From Nostoc paludosum FACHB-159 (GTDB lineage Bacteria; Cyanobacteriota; Cyanobacteriia; Cyanobacteriales; Nostocaceae), in assembly GCF_014698835.1 (NCBI RefSeq), contig NZ_JACJTU010000002.1:294333-358332 (forward strand): DNA of 64,000 nucleotides, in the 5' to 3' direction. Shown piece by piece: positions 54,736 through 63,893 of the stretch. Below the pieces are notes generated by a model. The model saw only the letters and a program-made list of their open reading frames with translations, was not told where the DNA came from and did not search any database. Numbering within the stretch: position 1 is the first letter of the stretch; each line of letters starts with the position of its first letter. A program made the translations under genes and the position numbers.

Positions 54736-57700
54736 ATGTCGATCGCGAACAACTTTATCAAACGCCCGGTTTTAACTACCGTTTGTTCTTTAGTGATTCT
54801 GCTTTTAGGGGGTGTGTGTATTCCGCTACTCCCACTCAATTATTTGCCAGATATTGCACCGATACGGGTTCAAATCTCAGCAAACTATACTGGCGCGGAT
54901 GTTTCAACGGTGGAAAGTGCAGTCACAACAACCCTAGAGCGACAGATTAACGGTGTCGAGGGTATGCAGTACATGACCTCAAACAGTTCCGCAGGCAGTA
55001 GCCAAATCTCAGTATATTTCGGGTCAGAAACTGATAAAAATATTGACCAAGTAAACGTACAAAATCGGATTGCCCGTGCCACACCCCGCTTACCTACGAG
55101 CGTGCAACAACTTGGTGTGACCGCGCAAACGGCTTCCACCAGTATTTTGTTGGTGTATACGTTTTATGCAGAAAATAATGAATACGACCCACTGTTTATC
55201 AGTAACTATATTGACCTGAATTTGCGCGATCAACTCCTGCGAACGCCGGGAGTGGGGGATTTGACGATTTTTGGTGAAAAACGCTATGCCATGCGGCTGT
55301 GGCTCGATCCCAATGCCTTGGCGAGTCGGCAATTAACTGTAGCAGATGTGGCGACGGCATTGCGATCGCAGAACATTTTGGCAGGGGCAGGAACCTTGGG
55401 TCAAGCGCCGATACCCCCCGGCCAAAGCTATGAAATTCCGCTGCGAGTCAACGGCCAGTTTAAAGATGCTTCCGAGTTTGGGAATCTCGTTATTAAAGCC
55501 GGAAGCAATGGGGATTTAATCAAACTTCAAGATGTAGGTCGTGCCGAACTCGGATCGGAGACTTACGCTAGTAATGCGAGAAATAATGGTAAGCCTGCCA
55601 TTGGTATGGCAATTTATCAATCACCAGGAAGTAATGCCCTCGATGTGGCGAGAAACATTGAAGCGCAGATGAACGACCTGATGAAAGAGTTTCCGCCGGG
55701 ATTAAAAACCCAGATTGTTTACGATACCGTTGGGTTTGTGCAAGCATCCCTCGAAGAAGTGGTGAAAACTTTAGTGGAAGCCATCGCTTTGGTTGTGTTG
55801 GTAATTTTTCTGTTTCTCCAAGACTGGCGAGCCACAATTATTCCCATCGTTGCCATTCCGGTTTCGCTGATTGGCGCATTAGCATTTGCTTACGTATTTG
55901 GATTTTCACTCAATAATTTAACTTTATTTGGATTAATCTTAGCCACCGGATTGGTAGTTGATGACGCGATTATCGTTGTGGAAGCGATCGCCGCTAAAAT
56001 TGAACAGGGAGTTAGACCTCTGCAAGCCTCCTTTGAAGCAATGGAGGAACTGACTGGAGCCGTAGTTGCAACGTCACTGGTGTTGATGGCGGTGTTTCTT
56101 CCGGTGGCATTTTTTCCAGGTTCCACCGGAAAAATGTATCAGCAGTTCGCCTTAGTGATTGCATTTTCCATCGCCATCTCGACGTTTAACGCGCTTTCCT
56201 TCAGTCCTAGTATGGCTGCGATTTTACTGCGCCCGCCAAAACCCAAACGCGGCCCCTTAGGCTGGTTTTTCAATAAATTTAATCAGATACAGCAATGGAT
56301 TATTCAACGGTTTATTGCGATCGTCAAATTTCTGATTCGCCTGCGTTACGCTGTCGTGGCATTGTTTGTGGTGGGTTTAGCGGCAACTTACTTCATGTTT
56401 ACCCATGTACCCACAGGATTTGTCCCCAGTGAAGACCAGGGTATTGTGTTGGGCATTATTCAAGCTCCCGATGGGGTTTCCCTTGCTTATACCGATGGAG
56501 TGATTACAAAACTCGAACAAATTCTGGCAAAAGAACCAGAAATTGATAACGTTTTCGCAACTTCAGGATTTGGCTTTGCAGGTAGCGGATCGAATCGCGG
56601 CGTGTTTTTTGCCAAGCTCAAACCTTGGGAAGAACGTACTCAAGCCAATCAAAGTGCCACGGCAATCTTGGGGCGAATCAATGGCGCATTTGCAACGATT
56701 CCAGAAGCAATTATCACCGCAGTCAGTCCCCCACCAATTCAAGGCTTTAGTACCTTAGGTGGATTTGAGTTACAGCTAGAAGACCGCACCAACGGACGGT
56801 TGACAATCGATGATTTTTTTGCTAATGCCCAAGCGGTAATTGCCCAAGCGAACCAACAACCAGCCTTGAGCGGCGGCGTGTTTACACAGTTTACCGCCAG
56901 CACACCCCAGTTTCAAATCGACTTCGATCGCGACCGCCTACAAGCACTCAATGTCGATTTTCAGCAAGCTGTGAACACACTTTCTGCTGCCATTGGCTCT
57001 CAGTATGTGAATGATTTTACCCTCGGACAGCAAAGCTATCGCGTTTATGTCCAGGCAGAGGGCGACTATCGGCAATCGCCGAATGATATTCGTCAATTGT
57101 ATGTGCGATCGGCAAACAACGAAATGGTGCGATTGAGTGAGGTGGCAACACTTACACCCATTACAGGGCCAGCCGTCATCTCTCACTACAACGGCTTCCG
57201 GGCTATCAGCATCCAAGGTAGAGAAGCCCAAGGTTACAGTAGCGGTCAAGCAATTCAAGCAATGCAGCAAGCGGTGAACGCAGCAGCAATACCAGGCGTT
57301 GGTAGTGACTGGATAGGAACTGCCCGCGAAGAATTAGCCGCAGGTAACTTGGGGATTCTAATTTTTGGCTTCGGAATCGTGATGGTATTTCTGACCCTTT
57401 CCGCTCAGTATGAAAGTTATGTTGACCCTGCGATTATTTTGTTAACCGTACCGTTAGCGTTGTTAGGTGCGTTGAGTGCCTTGTCTTTGCGCGGTTTAGT
57501 GAACGATGTCTACGCAAACGTCGCATTAGTAATGTTAATCGGGCTTGCCTCCAAAAACGCGATTTTGATTGTCGAATTTGCTAACCAAGCCTTTGAACAA
57601 GGGATGACAATTCAAAAGGCAGCTTTAACCGCCGCCCAAGAGCGATTTCGACCGATTGTCATGACATCAAGTGCCTCATTGCTGGGATTTTTCCCCCTTG

Positions 57701-57987
57701 TCATCGCCTCAGGAGCCGGTTCTGCCTCGCGCTGGTCTTTGGGAACGGCGTTGTTTGGCGGGCTACTCGTGTCCACAATCTTGAGTTTGCTCATCGTTCC
57801 AGTGCTGTACGTAATCATCAAAAATTTGGAAGAACGCTTCTTAAAGCGCAAACCTTCTACTCGCTCTGAGTCTCCTTCCTCTGATGGACGAGCAACAGCG
57901 ATATCTACGGCCAATACACAAGCTAAATCACCTGTGACCATAACGCAAAATAACGACGATAACGGATCTAATGATTCAAAGCATTGA
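54736..57987 (+). CDS. RND multidrug efflux permease (HAE1/AcrB-like)
   Basis: 1083 residues, full length. It starts MSIANNFIKRPVLTTVCSLV and has twelve membrane helices in two repeats with large periplasmic loops. The proton-relay Asp pair lies in LATGLVVDDAIIVVEAI (D408 and D409 by count), followed by PVAFFPGSTGKMYQQFAL and, in the second half, LIGLASKNAILIVEFANQAFE, whose Lys matches the conserved relay Lys. It expels drugs, bile- or dye-like amphiphiles. The C-terminal tail (STRSESPSSDGRATAISTAN) is hydrophilic. It forms an operon with the adaptor at 53414; no outer-membrane factor or regulator is adjacent. Confidence 0.93.
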   Translation: MSIANNFIKRPVLTTVCSLVILLLGGVCIPLLPLNYLPDIAPIRVQISANYTGADVSTVESAVTTTLERQINGVEGMQYMTSNSSAGSSQISVYFGSETDKNIDQVNVQNRIARATPRLPTSVQQLGVTAQTASTSILLVYTFYAENNEYDPLFISNYIDLNLRDQLLRTPGVGDLTIFGEKRYAMRLWLDPNALASRQLTVADVATALRSQNILAGAGTLGQAPIPPGQSYEIPLRVNGQFKDASEFGNLVIKAGSNGDLIKLQDVGRAELGSETYASNARNNGKPAIGMAIYQSPGSNALDVARNIEAQMNDLMKEFPPGLKTQIVYDTVGFVQASLEEVVKTLVEAIALVVLVIFLFLQDWRATIIPIVAIPVSLIGALAFAYVFGFSLNNLTLFGLILATGLVVDDAIIVVEAIAAKIEQGVRPLQASFEAMEELTGAVVATSLVLMAVFLPVAFFPGSTGKMYQQFALVIAFSIAISTFNALSFSPSMAAILLRPPKPKRGPLGWFFNKFNQIQQWIIQRFIAIVKFLIRLRYAVVALFVVGLAATYFMFTHVPTGFVPSEDQGIVLGIIQAPDGVSLAYTDGVITKLEQILAKEPEIDNVFATSGFGFAGSGSNRGVFFAKLKPWEERTQANQSATAILGRINGAFATIPEAIITAVSPPPIQGFSTLGGFELQLEDRTNGRLTIDDFFANAQAVIAQANQQPALSGGVFTQFTASTPQFQIDFDRDRLQALNVDFQQAVNTLSAAIGSQYVNDFTLGQQSYRVYVQAEGDYRQSPNDIRQLYVRSANNEMVRLSEVATLTPITGPAVISHYNGFRAISIQGREAQGYSSGQAIQAMQQAVNAAAIPGVGSDWIGTAREELAAGNLGILIFGFGIVMVFLTLSAQYESYVDPAIILLTVPLALLGALSALSLRGLVNDVYANVALVMLIGLASKNAILIVEFANQAFEQGMTIQKAALTAAQERFRPIVMTSSASLLGFFPLVIASGAGSASRWSLGTALFGGLLVSTILSLLIVPVLYVIIKNLEERFLKRKPSTRSESPSSDGRATAISTANTQAKSPVTITQNNDDNGSNDSKH

Positions 57988-58223
57988 AAAAGAATGCAAA
58001 ATTCAGAATAGACTACTCGGTTAAGAATTTTGAACTCAGAATTTGGTATTGGGAAAAAGTTAAAGGTTTTCTTTTTCTTTTCCCCTTAACCAAATTCTAC
58101 TTTTTGAATCCGATTTTGATATTACAAGAGGTAAAAATTAAGGCGCGAGTTTGTAAATTACAAAGATAATCAAGGTATACTCGCATGAATCTAGCGGGAA
58201 TATTGAGCATTGGAGTAAAGCAA

Positions 58224-58502
58224 ATGAACGCCAAACTAATTACTTTTTCTGGCATCGTCACCGCATTTTTAGGTGCAGGAATAGGTTTTACCCTTGCTCA
58301 TTTACTTCCTTGTCCGTACACAAGCCAAATGTATAAAGATTTGGATCAAAAATATGCCATTGTTGGTGCAGTTGCTGGCTTGCTGATTGGTTCAAGCCAG
58401 GAAATGATTCGAGAACTCAAGCAAGAACGCGACGCAGAAGAAGACTTGTTGCGGGATCTGGACAAAGCCATTCGCTCAACTAGTAACAAAGAAAATCACT
58501 GA
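58224..58502 (+). CDS. Small membrane protein, hypothetical
   Basis: 92 residues from ATG 58224, which has GGAG 8 nt upstream; ATG 58185 is less likely. Two short hydrophobic helices (LITFSGIVTAFLGAGIGFTL and YAIVGAVAGLLIGSS) are followed by a charged coiled-coil tail (EMIRELKQERDAEEDLLRDL). No family recognised. About 240 bp after the RND permease, so possibly co-transcribed. Confidence 0.6.
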   Translation: MNAKLITFSGIVTAFLGAGIGFTLAHLLPCPYTSQMYKDLDQKYAIVGAVAGLLIGSSQEMIRELKQERDAEEDLLRDLDKAIRSTSNKENH

Positions 58503-58517
58503 TTCTCCTGAGAAATA

Positions 58518-58557
58518 AGGCAGGAGGCAGGAGGCAGGAGGCAGGAGGCAGGAGGCA
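58518..58557. repeat. STRR: AGGCAGG heptamers
   Basis: Five and a half tandem AGGCAGG units just after the small membrane protein. Confidence 0.9.
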
Positions 58558-58867
58558 AAAGGAAAGAGGATTTGACTTGTTTCTTTCGCCCTTCCTGTAG
58601 GTGCGCCTTTGTTGGAGACTCACGTTAATTTTAATTATGGGAATCACCCTCTTGCCTGTTGCCCGTTTCCTGTTCCCTGTTAAGAATATAACGAATCAAA
58701 GTCTCCCTTTTTAAGGCAGATTTAGAGGGATCTAAGACTTTTGATACCAACAAAAAGACTTTTCAAACATATTCTTATTTGGTGGAGGGTTTATCTTCCA
58801 TCACAATGTTTAATACCAATTTGAAAAAAGAATGCAACACATAGACAAGACCCCTCCCCAACTTTCC

Positions 58868-59189
58868 CCTTGATAAGGCTACCGTGTACACACAAGTCTT
58901 TTAGAGTTGTTGTGTAAGACACAGAAGGTTAATTTTTGCTTTTTGATGCAACAAAGGTGCAAGGCGATGCAACAAAGGTGCAGGGCGATGCAACAAAGGT
59001 GCAGGGCGATGCAACAAAGGTGCAAGGCGATGCAACAAAGGTGCAGGGCGATGCAACAAAGGTGCAGGGCGATGCAACAAAGGTGCAGGGCGATGCAACA
59101 AAGGTGCAGGGCGATGCATCAAAGGTGCAAGGCGATGCAACAAAGGTGCAGGTCAAGAGACTTCTGTGTACACCGTAGCCTTGGTAAGG
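58868..59189. mobile_element. Miniature element B with 11-bp target duplication
   Basis: The element (58879-59178, 300 bp) starts CTACCGTGTACACACAAGTC and ends GACTTCTGTGTACACCGTAG, inverted ends matching at 18 of 20 positions. It is flanked by CCTTGATAAGG (58868-58878) and CCTTGGTAAGG (59179-59189), an 11-bp duplication with one mismatch. Inside is a ten-copy 21-bp tandem array. The left end matches element A at 35570. Confidence 0.88.
58945..59154 (+). repeat. 21-bp tandem array, 10 copies, inside element B
   Basis: Ten contiguous 21-bp units starting GATGCAACAAAGGTGCA and ending AGGC or GGGC, with few substitutions (unit nine has CATC for CAAC). It stays open in several frames. Same period as the array at 3037, unrelated sequence. 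Confidence 0.97.
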
Positions 59190-59210
59190 GGAGGATGCCG
59201 TCAGGCGGGT

Positions 59211-59355
59211 GGGGTATCTGTCAATACGGTTCGGTTAAAGGGGAAAGGGAAAAGGAAAAGGGTAATTTCAAACTTTTTCCCTTTTCCCCTTACCCTTTTC
59301 CCAGCCCACATCAGAGATGAAAAATGCTTATCCGAACCGTATTGGGGTATCTGTC
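59211..59355. mobile_element. Miniature element C with 12-bp target duplication
   Basis: The element (59223-59343, 121 bp) has perfect inverted ends AATACGGTTCGG and CCGAACCGTATT. The direct repeat GGGGTATCTGTC (59211-59222 and 59344-59355) is an exact 12-bp target duplication. Its core is an AAAGGGGAAAGGG/CCCTTTTCCCC hairpin. No coding capacity. Confidence 0.87.
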
Positions 59356-59454
59356 GCAAACATTTTTTGAATCGGTATAATTAATCTTCACCAGATTTCT
59401 ATTAATTTGTACGGTGAGTAAAAAAAGGGTACAAAAAGTAGGAGAAATTCATAA

Positions 59455-61038
59455 ATGAATAAGTCGGTTTCTCGCTTAGAGGTTAGAAATATTAGTAAAT
59501 CCTATTCTGGTTTTGTGGCAAATCATCAGGTAAACTTAGCAATTCAGCCGGGAGAAATTCATGGACTTTTAGGGGAAAATGGAGCGGGTAAGAGTACTTT
59601 AATGAAAATTATCTATGGCTTGGTGCGTCCAGATGCTGGTGAAATTTTTTGGGAGGGACGACAGGTTAATATTAATAGTCCAGAGTCGGCGATATCTCTG
59701 TTAATTGGAATGGTATTTCAGCACTTTAATTTATTTGAAACGCTGACTGTTACAGAAAATATCGCCCTGACGCTACCTCGTAGCGAAAAATGGGATTTAT
59801 CACGAGTTGCTAAAAAAATTATTACTCTATCAGCAGCATACGAACTAAATATAGACTGCGATCGCCCCGTTCATACTCTTTCAGTTGGTGAAAAACAGCG
59901 GCTAGAAATTCTCCGGTGTTTATATCACCGTGCAAAATTGCTGATTTTGGATGAACCAACGGCGGTTCTCACTCCTCAAGAAACAGAAACACTCTTCGCT
60001 ACTTTAAGGCAAATCGCCTCTGATGGTTGCAGTATTTTATTCAGTAGTCACAAGTTATTAGAAATGCAATCTCTGTGCAACCATGCTACAGTCCTGCGTC
60101 AAGGTCAAGTCGTTGCCAATTGTAACCCCAAAGCAGAAACACCAGCAAATCTAGTCAGGATGATGATTGGTGCTGATTTACAAGGGACTGGGGAAGAGGA
60201 TGGAGAGATGGGGGGGGATTCTGCCTCATCTTCTGATAGTCATTTAATAGCTGGTACAAAACGCAAACACCAACCACCAGGGCCGGTTTGCTTGCTGGTT
60301 AAGGATTTACATTTTAAACCCCAAAATCCTTTCGGTACAACCTTGCACAACATTAATATGGAAATTCACACTGGCGAAATCGTTGGTATTGCCGGAGTTG
60401 CAGGAAACGGACAGACAGAATTATTATCAGCTTTGAGTGGTGAAATCATCTCTCCTCAGGCAGAAATGATTATGCTAGGAGAAATGCCCATAGGCAAAAG
60501 TAATGTTACTCAACGTCGCCGCTTGGGATTGGGATATGTTCCAGAAGAACGTTTAGAAAAAAGTGTAGTGCCAAGTTTAAGTTTACTAGAAAATGCTTTG
60601 CTCACAGCCCACGGGCAGGGGTTGTTACGCCGGGGAATGATTCGCTTTGGCAAGTTAAAAACCTGGACTCAACGAATTTGTGATGCTTTCAATGTCAATC
60701 AAGCAGGAGTAAATTCTGTTGCTGCTACTTTGTCGGGGGGAAACTTGCAAAAGTTTATTATGGGGCGGGAGATATCCCAAAATCCGGCAGTGTTGATTGC
60801 AGCGCATCCGAGTTGGGGCGTAGATGTGCAGGCCACAGCTAGAATTCATGAAGCATTGATTGAAATGCGAGATACAGGTGCAGCAGTACTAATAATTTCT
60901 GAGGATTTGGATGAATTGTTTGCATTGTGCGATCGCATTGGTGCAATCTATAAAGGACAAGTTTCTCCTCTCAAGGCAATTGCACATACTAACCGCGATG
61001 AAATTGGTAGTTGGATGGGAGGACTTGGATTTAATTGA
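59455..61038 (+). CDS. Two-domain ABC importer ATPase (BMP/nucleoside-type)
   Basis: 527 residues with two ATPase domains in one chain. The first has Walker A GENGAGKST (about 40-48), signature LSVGEKQR and Walker B LLILDEPTAV. The second, from about residue 283, has a degenerate Walker A (GVAGNGQTE), LSGGNLQKFIMGREI, and LIAAHPSWGVDVQATARIHE, as in sugar and nucleoside importers. The linker around residues 243-280 (GTGEEDGEMGGDSASSSDSH) is repeat-like and low in complexity. It should energise uptake with the BMP lipoprotein (49970); the permease subunits are not in view. Confidence 0.87.
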   Translation: MNKSVSRLEVRNISKSYSGFVANHQVNLAIQPGEIHGLLGENGAGKSTLMKIIYGLVRPDAGEIFWEGRQVNINSPESAISLLIGMVFQHFNLFETLTVTENIALTLPRSEKWDLSRVAKKIITLSAAYELNIDCDRPVHTLSVGEKQRLEILRCLYHRAKLLILDEPTAVLTPQETETLFATLRQIASDGCSILFSSHKLLEMQSLCNHATVLRQGQVVANCNPKAETPANLVRMMIGADLQGTGEEDGEMGGDSASSSDSHLIAGTKRKHQPPGPVCLLVKDLHFKPQNPFGTTLHNINMEIHTGEIVGIAGVAGNGQTELLSALSGEIISPQAEMIMLGEMPIGKSNVTQRRRLGLGYVPEERLEKSVVPSLSLLENALLTAHGQGLLRRGMIRFGKLKTWTQRICDAFNVNQAGVNSVAATLSGGNLQKFIMGREISQNPAVLIAAHPSWGVDVQATARIHEALIEMRDTGAAVLIISEDLDELFALCDRIGAIYKGQVSPLKAIAHTNRDEIGSWMGGLGFN

Positions 61039-61250
61039 GCATAAATTAAATAAGTATAAATAACCAAATATCCTCATACTCAACAAATTTTTTCCAAAAG
61101 TGCTTTGGTCGATCTATAAGATTCTTTACTTATTTATTAATATTTGTTAAATATATTTTCTAACTCAAAAATCTATTAATCCTACGATAAAAAAAAATAT
61201 TTTCCTAATAAGATTGCTGTTAATCCTTAGTAATTGCTATTAGTTAAACT

Positions 61251-62882
61251 ATGGTTAAGAACTATATTTCGGAGAAAGGCAACTCTCAAATTAGGTTATT
61301 GCTAGAAAAGCAGTTACAGATTACCAAATTCCTTAAGAGTCCTTTAACAGATGCAGTACTTTGGGTTAAGCCGAACGCAAATATTATCTATGTTAACGAT
61401 GCAGCGTGTAGCTTAGTTGGATATTCTCGTGAAGAATTACTTTTTATGAGTATTCAAGACCTCAACTTAGAATTTTTGCACGAAATTTGGTCAAAGGACT
61501 ATAAAAATATTAAACAAGACGGTTTTTTGCACTTTGAATCTATATGTTGGAATAATAAAGGCCAAAGTTTTTTATTGGAAATCAATATCACCTACATTGA
61601 ATATGGAAGTTGCGAGTTTAGCTGTATTTTGATTAACCATATCAATAAACGTCAGGAGTCTTCATTTGCTTTAGAGCAGGCGAATAAAGTGCTAGAGCGC
61701 AAAACACAAGACTTCTTGACTAAAGAAAAGCAGAACTATGAGCAACTATCCCGCGAAATCATTGAGCGTAAGTGGGTAGAAGCAGAATTACAAAACTCTC
61801 TTTGTTTATTGCAAGCAACTTTAGAATCCAATCCTGATGGGGTTATTGCGGTTAGATGTAATGGAGATATTGTTACCTTCAATCAAAAATTTGTCGAAAT
61901 GTGGCAAGTTCCAGATTCTATCGTTATCTCACGTAATTATCAGCAATATCTAACTTTTTATAGAAACCAACTTAAACAGCCAGAAACTTTTTATCAAAAT
62001 ATTGAGCAACTTGAAATTGACAGCCAAAAGGATTTTAGACGCTGCGATATTTTGGAATTAAAGGATGGGAAGGTTTTCGAGCAATATAGCAAACCTTTGC
62101 GGCTCGGCGAAAAAAGAATTGGTACAGTGTGCAGTTTTCGAGATATCACCCAACGCCAACAAGCAGAAGCAGAAGTTCGCCGGATTTTAGAACAAGAAAA
62201 ACAACTTACTGAGCAAAGAGCGCAGTTTGTTTCTATGGTTTCTCACGAATTTCGGACTCCGCTGAACATTATTTCATATTCTACTAGCTTGCTCAAACGT
62301 CATAGTCATCGTTGGGCCCAGGAGAAAAAATTACAATATTTACAGCATCTACAAACAGCAGTTGAACAAATCACTCAATTAATGGATGAAGTATTGATTA
62401 TTGGGAGATTAGATGCAGGAAAATTTCAGTTGGAGCCAAAACCGCTTGATTTAGAGATATTTTGCCGTGATATATTAGTAGAATTGAATTTGAGTAAAAA
62501 GAGCGATCGCGCAATTAACTTTATCAGTCAAGGTGATTGCAAATCAGTATGTCTAGACAAAAAATTGCTACACCCAATTTTAACAAATTTACTCTCAAAT
62601 GCTATCAAATATTCTTCAGCAGGTAGTAAAGTTGATTTATTACTTTGTTGCGAAGACAAAAAAGTTATTTTTCAGGTTAAAGATTGTGGAATTGGTATTT
62701 CTATTGAAGAACAGCAAGAAGTATTTAAGCCATTTTATCGTGGTAATAATGTAAGCAACATTCCAGGTAACGGATTGGGATTAGCAATTGTCAAAAAACT
62801 AGTAGACTTACATAATAGCCAAATTAGTTTAGTAAGTGAAATTGGCATAGGTACTACTTTTACAATTACATTGCCAATCTGA
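61251..62882 (+). CDS. PAS-domain sensor histidine kinase
   Basis: 543 residues, soluble. N-terminal PAS (TDAVLWVKPNANIIYVNDAA and SLVGYSREEL, about 37-130), coiled-coil linker, second PAS-type domain (LLQATLESNPDGVIAVRCNG, about 190-300), then HisKA with FVSMVSHEFRTPLN (H332). HATPase_c follows with NLLSNAIKY, VKDCGIGIS and GNGLGLAIVKKL, all intact. It is 84 bp ahead of a REC-AraC regulator in the same direction, so the two probably form a two-component pair. The signal sensed by the PAS domains is unknown. Confidence 0.9.
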   Translation: MVKNYISEKGNSQIRLLLEKQLQITKFLKSPLTDAVLWVKPNANIIYVNDAACSLVGYSREELLFMSIQDLNLEFLHEIWSKDYKNIKQDGFLHFESICWNNKGQSFLLEINITYIEYGSCEFSCILINHINKRQESSFALEQANKVLERKTQDFLTKEKQNYEQLSREIIERKWVEAELQNSLCLLQATLESNPDGVIAVRCNGDIVTFNQKFVEMWQVPDSIVISRNYQQYLTFYRNQLKQPETFYQNIEQLEIDSQKDFRRCDILELKDGKVFEQYSKPLRLGEKRIGTVCSFRDITQRQQAEAEVRRILEQEKQLTEQRAQFVSMVSHEFRTPLNIISYSTSLLKRHSHRWAQEKKLQYLQHLQTAVEQITQLMDEVLIIGRLDAGKFQLEPKPLDLEIFCRDILVELNLSKKSDRAINFISQGDCKSVCLDKKLLHPILTNLLSNAIKYSSAGSKVDLLLCCEDKKVIFQVKDCGIGISIEEQQEVFKPFYRGNNVSNIPGNGLGLAIVKKLVDLHNSQISLVSEIGIGTTFTITLPI

Positions 62883-62966
62883 CTCAGCCTTGTACAATCG
62901 AAGATTTACTAGAGGTGATTAGTAAAGTTGCAAAGATACAACAAGATAATCAAATAGGAGTTTTAT

Positions 62967-63764
62967 ATGACAAAAGTTTTGGTGATAGAAGATGAAGCAC
63001 AAACTAGAGATATGTTTCTAGACAGCCTAGAAATAGAAGGGTTTGAAGCTATCGGTGCAGAAAACGGTGTTATAGGTGTCCAGAAAGCACTAGAAAATTT
63101 GCCAGATTTGGTGCTTTGCGACATTATGATGCCTGAACTGGATGGTTATGGGGTTCTTAGTACTCTGCGCCAACATAGTCTGACAGCAATGATTCCCTTT
63201 ATTTTTTTGACGGCTAAATCTACCAAAGCTGAACTTCGTCAAGGTATGGATTTAGGAGCTGACGATTATCTTACCAAGCCCTCTACTGTAGAAGAATTAT
63301 TAGCAGCGATCGCCACTCGACTCAAAAAGCAAGCAGATCTTAAGGAATATTATACTACCCAGTTTCCAGAAGTTTCAGTATCGGCTGCATTTCAAACGGC
63401 AAAATCCCTAAATTCTGAATTGATATTTCCTGCTGATTTTCATCTCAATCAAGTCTTTGAGTACATTGAAGCAAATTACCGACAACCAATTAGCTTGCAC
63501 GATGTTGCTCTTGCAGCTGGTTATTGTCCAGCTTACTTAACTGACTTAGTGCGCCGTCATACAGGACAAACAGTAAATCATTGGATTGTCCAACGTCGAA
63601 TGGCAGCAGCACGTACCTTACTCTTAGAAGGTAACCTGTGCGTGAATCAGATTGCCGAAACAGTTGGCTATCAGCATGAAGGTCATTTTTTCCGCCAGTT
63701 TCGCCAGCATCACGGAACTACTCCCCAAGCCTGGAGAAAGGCACAGCGCATCCAACATAATTAG
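62967..63764 (+). CDS. Response regulator with AraC-type DNA-binding domain
   Basis: 265 residues with GGAG upstream. REC domain (1-125): KVLVIEDEAQTR, acceptor D52 in LVLCDIMMPELDG, FLTAKS and DYLTKPS. A linker leads to an AraC-type double helix-turn-helix (about 165-263): NQVFEYIEANYRQPISLHDV, AAGYCPAYLTDLVRRHTGQT and GYQHEGHFFRQFRQHHGTTP. It is the likely partner of the kinase at 61251 and acts as a DNA-binding regulator. The targets are unknown. Confidence 0.92.
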   Translation: MTKVLVIEDEAQTRDMFLDSLEIEGFEAIGAENGVIGVQKALENLPDLVLCDIMMPELDGYGVLSTLRQHSLTAMIPFIFLTAKSTKAELRQGMDLGADDYLTKPSTVEELLAAIATRLKKQADLKEYYTTQFPEVSVSAAFQTAKSLNSELIFPADFHLNQVFEYIEANYRQPISLHDVALAAGYCPAYLTDLVRRHTGQTVNHWIVQRRMAAARTLLLEGNLCVNQIAETVGYQHEGHFFRQFRQHHGTTPQAWRKAQRIQHN

Positions 63765-63815
63765 GACTAAGGCAGCTGTCCGTGGTCAAATAATTAGTTA
63801 ATGTACAAGTTCAAA

Positions 63816-63863
63816 AGCGGGCGATGGGACTCGAACCCACGACGTTCACCTTGGGAAGGTGAC
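63816..63863 (-). pseudogene. 3' half of tRNA-Gly (anticodon CCC), 5' half absent
   Basis: On the minus strand this reads GTCACC TTCCCAA GGTGA (anticodon stem-loop, anticodon CCC), then ACGTCGTGGGTTCGAGTCCC (variable loop and T arm) and ATCGCCCGC (acceptor 3' strand). The matching 5' half (GCGGG... with D arm) does not occur in the following 137 bases. Such 3' halves are left by integrases that use tRNA genes as attachment sites, or result from disruption by an insertion. Confidence 0.8.
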
Positions 63864-63893
63864 ATCAATTTTGATTTTTCAATACTTTCAGGC

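Larger units (their letters stand above)
58811..59381. mobile_element. Outer ATACCAATTT-type element carrying two inner insertions
   Basis: The left end TAATACCAATTTGAAAAAAG and the right end CATTTTTTGAATCGGTATAA are imperfect inverted repeats. Between them lies a dispersed CCCCTCCCC...GGGTGGGG palindrome like the undisturbed copy at 51109. That palindrome is broken by element B (58879-59178), and after it element C (59223-59343) is inserted. Confidence 0.75.
58503..59454. other. Non-coding region with STRR and nested miniature elements
   Basis: It contains AGGCAGG heptamers (58518-58557), dispersed palindromes and the nested element cluster 58811-59381. The ORFs inside the tandem array are repeat-encoded, not genes. 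The last 70 bp hold the promoter and leader of the ABC ATPase. Confidence 0.6.

Noticed and set aside
58901..59320. ORFs with MQQRCRA, DATKVQG and LLHRPAP repeats
   Set aside because: They lie in the tandem array of a miniature element and have no credible start or function.
63816..63863. Complete tRNA-Gly gene
   Set aside because: The acceptor 5' strand and D arm are missing; no complementary CTACACCCGC-type stretch follows in the window.
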